This document shows, piece by piece, positions 6,697 through 9,402 of a stretch of DNA of 9,402 nt. Position numbers and translations under genes: made by a program. The stretch spans positions 1-9,402 of the forward strand of contig NZ_JASLAW010000250.1 of NCBI RefSeq assembly GCF_030147005.1, in the 5' to 3' direction. The notes below the pieces were generated by a model. That model saw nothing but the letters and a program-made list of their open reading frames with translations, did no database searches and was not told the origin of the DNA. Source of the stretch: Pseudomonas sp. (GTDB lineage: Bacteria; Pseudomonadota; Gammaproteobacteria; Pseudomonadales; Pseudomonadaceae). Numbering within the stretch: position 1 is the first letter of the stretch; each line of letters begins with the position of its first letter.

Positions 6697-6724
6697 TTGA
6701 GAACCGCTCTCAACCCCGTAAAAT
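6697..6724 (+). promoter_or_regulatory. Candidate sigma-70 promoter with overlapping palindrome
   Basis: TTGAGA (6697-6702), a 16-base spacer and TAAAAT (6719-6724) make a good sigma-70-type promoter for the operon starting at 6837. It would give a leader of about 105 bases. The -35 box is also the left arm of a perfect palindrome, TTGAGA-ACCGC-TCTCAA (6697-6713), so a regulator bound there would cover the -35 and half the spacer. No equally clear promoter is seen for the minus-strand operon, but the palindrome is in the shared gap and could serve both. Confidence 0.45.
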
Positions 6725-6824
6725 GCCGCAGCCGTTGCATCACAGTCTTTCAGGGAAGAATTCAGGCCAGCGTGTCAGGCTGCCTAACTCCTTGGAAAAC
6801 CCGGCAACGCTGATTTCCTCACCC

Positions 6825-6830
6825 AAGGAG
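6825..6830 (+). promoter_or_regulatory. Ribosome binding site deciding a GTG start
   Basis: AAGGAG lies six bases before the GTG at 6837. It selects this codon over the in-frame ATG at 6723, which would put 38 unrelated residues before the lipoprotein signal peptide. Confidence 0.85.
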
Positions 6831-6836
6831 CACCCT

Positions 6837-7517
6837 GTGAAGACACTGTCCAAAATCCTGCTGTCGGGCCTCACCGCCGCGGCGCTGTTGACCGTGGCCG
6901 GTTGCGCCACCGAGAGCAACCGCGCGATGCCGGTGGAGCAAGTCGCCAGCGCCAGCGTCGCCTATTCCGGCGTGCGTGTGCCGATTGCCGTGGGCAAGTT
7001 CGACAACCGCTCCAGCTACATGCGCGGCATCTTCTCCGATGGAGTCGACCGTCTCGGCGGCCAGGCCAAGACCATCCTCATCACCCACTTGCAGCAGACC
7101 AACCGCTTCAGCGTGCTGGACCGCGACAACATGGGTGAAATCTCCCAGGAAGCCAAGATCAAAGGCACCGCGCAGAAGCTCAAGGGCGCTGACTACGTGG
7201 TGACGGGCGATGTGACTGAGTTCGGCCGCAAAGAGACCGGCGACCGCCAGCTGTTCGGCATCCTCGGCCGTGGCAAAACCCAAGTGGCCTACGCCAAAGT
7301 CGCGCTGAATATCGTCAACATCAACACTTCCGAAGTGGTGTATTCCACCCAGGGCGCCGGTGAGTACGCCCTGTCCAACCGCGAAGTGATCGGCTTCGGC
7401 GGCACCGCCAGCTACGACTCCACCCTCAATGGCAAGGTGCTGGACCTGGCCATGCGCGAAGCGATCAACCGCCTGGTGGACGGCATCAATGCCGGTGCCT
7501 GGACCCCGCGCAACTGA
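6837..7517 (+). CDS. CsgG/HfaB-family lipoprotein
   Basis: A 226-residue member of the CsgG/HfaB family. In E. coli, CsgG is the lipoprotein that forms the outer-membrane pore for curli subunits; HfaB helps anchor the Caulobacter holdfast. Here the signal peptide has lipobox V20-A-G-C23. The family core is visible: strand 'VPIAVGKFDNRS' (48-59), helix 'GQAKTILITHLQQTNRFSVL' (75-94), 'LDRDNMGEISQEAKIKGTAQ' (94-113), 'GADYVVTGDVTEFG' (117-130), strand 'VAYAKVALNIVNINTSEVVY' (150-169) and a C-terminal helix (199-218). It is clearly shorter than E. coli CsgG. It heads an operon with DUF4810 and DUF799 genes (29-base gap to the next), the usual partners of this subfamily. No curlin or csgE/csgF gene is near, so curli export should not be assumed. 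Confidence 0.92.
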   Translation: MKTLSKILLSGLTAAALLTVAGCATESNRAMPVEQVASASVAYSGVRVPIAVGKFDNRSSYMRGIFSDGVDRLGGQAKTILITHLQQTNRFSVLDRDNMGEISQEAKIKGTAQKLKGADYVVTGDVTEFGRKETGDRQLFGILGRGKTQVAYAKVALNIVNINTSEVVYSTQGAGEYALSNREVIGFGGTASYDSTLNGKVLDLAMREAINRLVDGINAGAWTPRN

Positions 7518-7546
7518 TCAGCAACACCTCAAGGAGCAGTACACGG

Positions 7547-7909
7547 ATGAGCAAGGCAGTTAAGTTGGCGCTGATGCTGACAGCAATCGCGACGGTAGCC
7601 GGGTGCCAGACGGCGCCCCAGCCCCTGTATCAATGGGAAAGCTACCAGCCGCAGGTTTACGAGTACTTCAAGGGCGAGCCCAAGGAAGCGCAGGTGGAAG
7701 CGCTGGAACGCGACCTGCAAAAAATCAATGCCAGTGGCCGCAAAACCCCGCCGGGTTACCACGCGCACCTGGGCATGCTGTACATGAACATGGGCAAGGA
7801 TGACCAGATGGTGCAGGAGTTTCGCACCGAGAAGGCCCTGTTCCCCGAGTCCGCTGCGTACATGGACTTTCTGCTAAAAAACGCCAAGACCGGAGTCGCC
7901 ACTAAATGA
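7547..7909 (+). CDS. DUF4810 domain lipoprotein
   Basis: A 120-residue lipoprotein of the DUF4810 family, recognised from size, the segment 'LYQWESYQPQVYEYFKGEP' (27-45) and its position between CsgG-like and DUF799 genes. Lipobox V17-A-G-C20. Residues 46-62 are a charged helix. Residues 70-103 ('GYHAHLGMLYMNMGKDDQMV' and following) look like a single TPR-type helical hairpin, which would suit a protein-protein adaptor. AAGGAG (7531-7536) lies ten bases before the ATG, and the stop codon overlaps the ATG of the next gene (ATGA at 7906-7909), so the two are translationally coupled. Function is not known; a role as a small subunit of a complex with its two neighbours is inference from conserved gene order. 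Confidence 0.88.
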   Translation: MSKAVKLALMLTAIATVAGCQTAPQPLYQWESYQPQVYEYFKGEPKEAQVEALERDLQKINASGRKTPPGYHAHLGMLYMNMGKDDQMVQEFRTEKALFPESAAYMDFLLKNAKTGVATK

Positions 7910-8556
7910 GCCTGTTAAAACTCACTGGCGCCTTGCTGGCCCTGGCGTTGCTCGGCGGTTGCGCGGCGCCCAAGACGGTCGATTATTCGGCGTACAAACA
8001 GGCGCGCCCCAAGTCGATCCTGGTATTGCCGCCGATCAATGAATCGCCGGAAGTGCAGGCGTCCTACAGCCTGGTGTCGCAGGTGACTTACCCGTTGGCC
8101 GAAGCCGGCTACTACGTGCTGCCGATCGCCCTGGTGGACGAAACCTTCCGCCAGAACGGCCTGACCACCGCCAACGATATCCAGGCCGTACTGCCAGCCA
8201 AGCTGCATGACATCTTTGGTGCAGACGCGGCGCTGTACATCACCGTCAGTGAATACGGCACCAAGTACATGCTGATCTCCAGCGACACGTCGGTGACGGC
8301 CTCGGCCAAGCTGGTGGACCTGCGCACCGGCACCACCCTGTGGACCGGCGCGGCTCGGGCGTCCAGCGAGGAAGGCAACAACAACGGTGGCGGCCTCGTC
8401 GGCATGCTGATCACGGCGGCGGTCAAGCAGGTGATCAACAGCTCCACCGATGCGGCGCACCCGATTGCCGGTATCACCAGCGCGCGCTTGCTGTCGGCAG
8501 GGCAACGCACCGGGATCCTGTACGGCCCGCGTAACCCCAAGTACGGCACGGACTAA
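7906..8556 (+). CDS. DUF799 / GNA1162-family lipoprotein
   Basis: A 216-residue lipoprotein of the DUF799 family. The best-known member is the meningococcal surface lipoprotein GNA1162, whose fold has been likened to the N-terminal domain of TolB. Lipobox L16-G-G-C19. Residues 35-43 ('PKSILVLPP') are the first strand; 51-69 a helix ending 'AEAGYYVLP'; 89-104 a second helix; 'GADAALYITVSEYGTKYMLI' (105-124) a hallmark strand pair; 'AKLVDLRTGTTLWTG' (134-148) a beta-hairpin; then a Gly/Asn-rich loop (157-163) and a helix. The start overlaps the previous stop by four bases, with GGAG ten bases upstream. It is the last gene of the operon: after its stop at 8556 come a weak hairpin (GGTT-CTAA-AACC) and a REPIN. 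Confidence 0.92.
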   Translation: MSLLKLTGALLALALLGGCAAPKTVDYSAYKQARPKSILVLPPINESPEVQASYSLVSQVTYPLAEAGYYVLPIALVDETFRQNGLTTANDIQAVLPAKLHDIFGADAALYITVSEYGTKYMLISSDTSVTASAKLVDLRTGTTLWTGAARASSEEGNNNGGGLVGMLITAAVKQVINSSTDAAHPIAGITSARLLSAGQRTGILYGPRNPKYGTD

Positions 8557-8592
8557 GGTAATACCGCGGTTCTAAAACCACTGAAGATCAAA

Positions 8593-8682
8593 TGTGGGAG
8601 CGGGCTTGCTCGCGAAGGCGGTGTTCCAGTCACCGGATGTATTGACTGGCCCACCGCCTTCGCGAGCAAGCCCGCTCCCACA
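8593..8682. repeat. Near-perfect REPIN downstream of the DUF799 gene
   Basis: Left arm TGTGGGAGCGGGCTTGCTCG (continuing CGAAGGCGGTG) pairs with right arm CACCGCCTTCGCGAGCAAGC (continuing CCGCTCCCACA). The inner centre has CCAGTCA and TGACTGG. The arms are almost perfectly complementary, so this copy is recent or maintained. It belongs to the same type as the degraded copy at 966-1062 and differs from the three array copies in the arm sequence (GAGCGGG...CGCGA against GAGGGGG...CCCGA). Confidence 0.93.
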
Positions 8683-8711
8683 ATAGATTGGTGGTGCTAT
8701 CTGAATAAGGC

Positions 8712-8742
8712 TTAACCCGAACACCCCACATCCTGCGTCTGA
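8712..8742 (+). promoter_or_regulatory. Tentative ECF-type promoter for the vWA lipoprotein gene
   Basis: TTAACC and CGTCTGA are separated by 18 bases, loosely like extracytoplasmic-function sigma promoters (AAC in the -35, CGTC in the -10). It lies about 40 bases upstream of the ATG at 8780. The match is weak and the spacing slightly long; this is only a suggestion. Confidence 0.2.
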
Positions 8743-8779
8743 CCTTGTGAACGGATCATTCATTCACGAGGTTCAGCCC

Positions 8780-9402
8780 ATGTCCCGTCCTCTGCTCTTC
8801 CTGCGTCCTGCTGCCCAGGGCTTCGCCGTTACCCTGCTGGTAACGCTGGCCGGGTGCGGGCTGTCGTCGTCCCCTGACCTGGCGAAACCAGCCGAGCCCA
8901 TCGCAACGCTTCAACGCGCGCCGGCCGAGGGCGCAGTCGTTAAACGCATGGCCATGCCTGCACCAATGATGATGCGGGAGACTGCGACCCTGGCTGAGCG
9001 CAGCGAACCCCGCGAGCAATACGCCAACCTGCCCGACAACCCGGTGCATCGCGTCGCCGAAGCACCGGTCTCCACGTTCAGCGTGGATGTCGACACCGGC
9101 AGCTACGCCAACGTAAGACGCTTCCTCAACCAGGGCCGCCTGCCGCTCGCAGGCGCGGTACGGCTGGAGGAAATGGTCAATTACTTCCCTTATGACTACG
9201 CGCTGCCTACCGATGGCTCACCCTTTGGCGTCACCACCGAAGTCGCCGCCACGCCCTGGAACCCGCGCACAAAGCTGTTGCGCATCGGCATCAAAGCGTC
9301 CGACCGCGCCGTGGCGGACCTGGCCCCGGCCAACTTGGTGTTCCTGGTGGATGTGTCCGGCTCCATGGACCGTCGCGAAGGCTTGCCGCTGGTCAAAAGC
9401 AC
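8780..9402 (+). CDS. von Willebrand factor A domain lipoprotein (5' part, runs off the window)
   Basis: The first 207 residues of a larger protein that continues past the right edge. The signal peptide has lipobox L23-A-G-C26. A low-complexity tether follows, with a Met-rich stretch near 58-68. Then comes the conserved N-terminal region of the YfbK-like vWA family: 'FSVDVDTGSYANVRRFLNQG' (100-119), 'EEMVNYFPYDY', and a strand before the vWA domain. The domain starts at 'LVFLVDVSGSMD', with the metal-binding MIDAS motif D191-x-S193-x-S195 intact. Such proteins bind a divalent cation and usually mediate protein-protein contacts; the rest of the domain and the typical C-terminal region lie outside the window. 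GAGG lies eight bases before the ATG. It is separated from the upstream operon by the REPIN and so is probably transcribed on its own. Confidence 0.92.
   Translation, partial: MSRPLLFLRPAAQGFAVTLLVTLAGCGLSSSPDLAKPAEPIATLQRAPAEGAVVKRMAMPAPMMMRETATLAERSEPREQYANLPDNPVHRVAEAPVSTFSVDVDTGSYANVRRFLNQGRLPLAGAVRLEEMVNYFPYDYALPTDGSPFGVTTEVAATPWNPRTKLLRIGIKASDRAVADLAPANLVFLVDVSGSMDRREGLPLVKS

Noticed and set aside
6019..6813. A 264-residue plus-strand frame over the lipoprotein gene at 5959-6570.
   Set aside because: It is the antisense shadow of a gene that has a signal peptide, lipobox and good ribosome site, and it runs through the divergent promoter region.
6837..8556. Curli (csg) export operon.
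   Set aside because: Only the CsgG-family member is present; its neighbours are DUF4810 and DUF799, and no curlin repeat protein, CsgE or CsgF is encoded in the window.
8753..8770. GTGAA...TTCAC inverted repeat before the vWA gene as an operator.
   Set aside because: The arms are only five bases with a long spacer, which is likely by chance.

Overview
The window looks like chromosomal DNA of a Pseudomonas, most likely of the P. fluorescens group. The main evidence is the GC-rich, Pseudomonas-like coding sequence and the palindromic REP doublets (REPINs) of the types with GGGAGCGGGCTTGCTCGCGA and GGGAGGGGGCTTGCTCCCGA arms that are abundant in that group. No tRNA, rRNA, CRISPR array, transposase or integrase is visible. 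The species call is inference.

Layout from left to right: (1) 1-254, a poorly coding left edge with one doubtful minus-strand ORF; (2) 255-947 (+), a lipoprotein with a glycine-zipper segment; (3) a degraded REPIN; (4) 1174-1824 (-), a cysteine-containing lipoprotein; (5) a 446-bp leader and intergenic region with small inverted repeats and a possible leader ORF; (6) 2271-4859 (+), a classical (type Va) autotransporter with a repetitive passenger and a C-terminal beta-barrel; (7) a 178-bp unit repeated nearly three times, each copy carrying a REPIN, with the last copy running into the 3' end of the next gene; (8) 6570-5355 (-), a two-gene operon of related lipoproteins; (9) a divergent promoter region with a perfect 17-bp palindrome over a candidate -35 box; (10) 6837-8556 (+), a three-gene lipoprotein operon, CsgG/HfaB family - DUF4810 - DUF799 (GNA1162-like); (11) a near-perfect REPIN; (12) 8780 to the right edge (+), the N-terminal part of a von Willebrand factor A domain lipoprotein.

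Eight of the nine confident protein genes carry a signal peptide with a lipobox, and the ninth is an outer-membrane autotransporter. None of the eight lipoproteins has Asp at +2, so all are predicted to go to the outer membrane. The CsgG-DUF4810-DUF799 trio is a recurrent cluster in proteobacteria. It is not a curli operon, because no curlin or csgE/csgF gene is next to it. Several of the unnamed lipoproteins share with CsgG and GNA1162 an order of elements (an early beta-strand, a helix ending in a 'GYF/NRF/GYY' turn, an 'AD' strand, then a strand-turn with D-x-x-G). This suggests a local collection of related envelope lipoproteins. Joint function with the autotransporter is speculation from proximity only.
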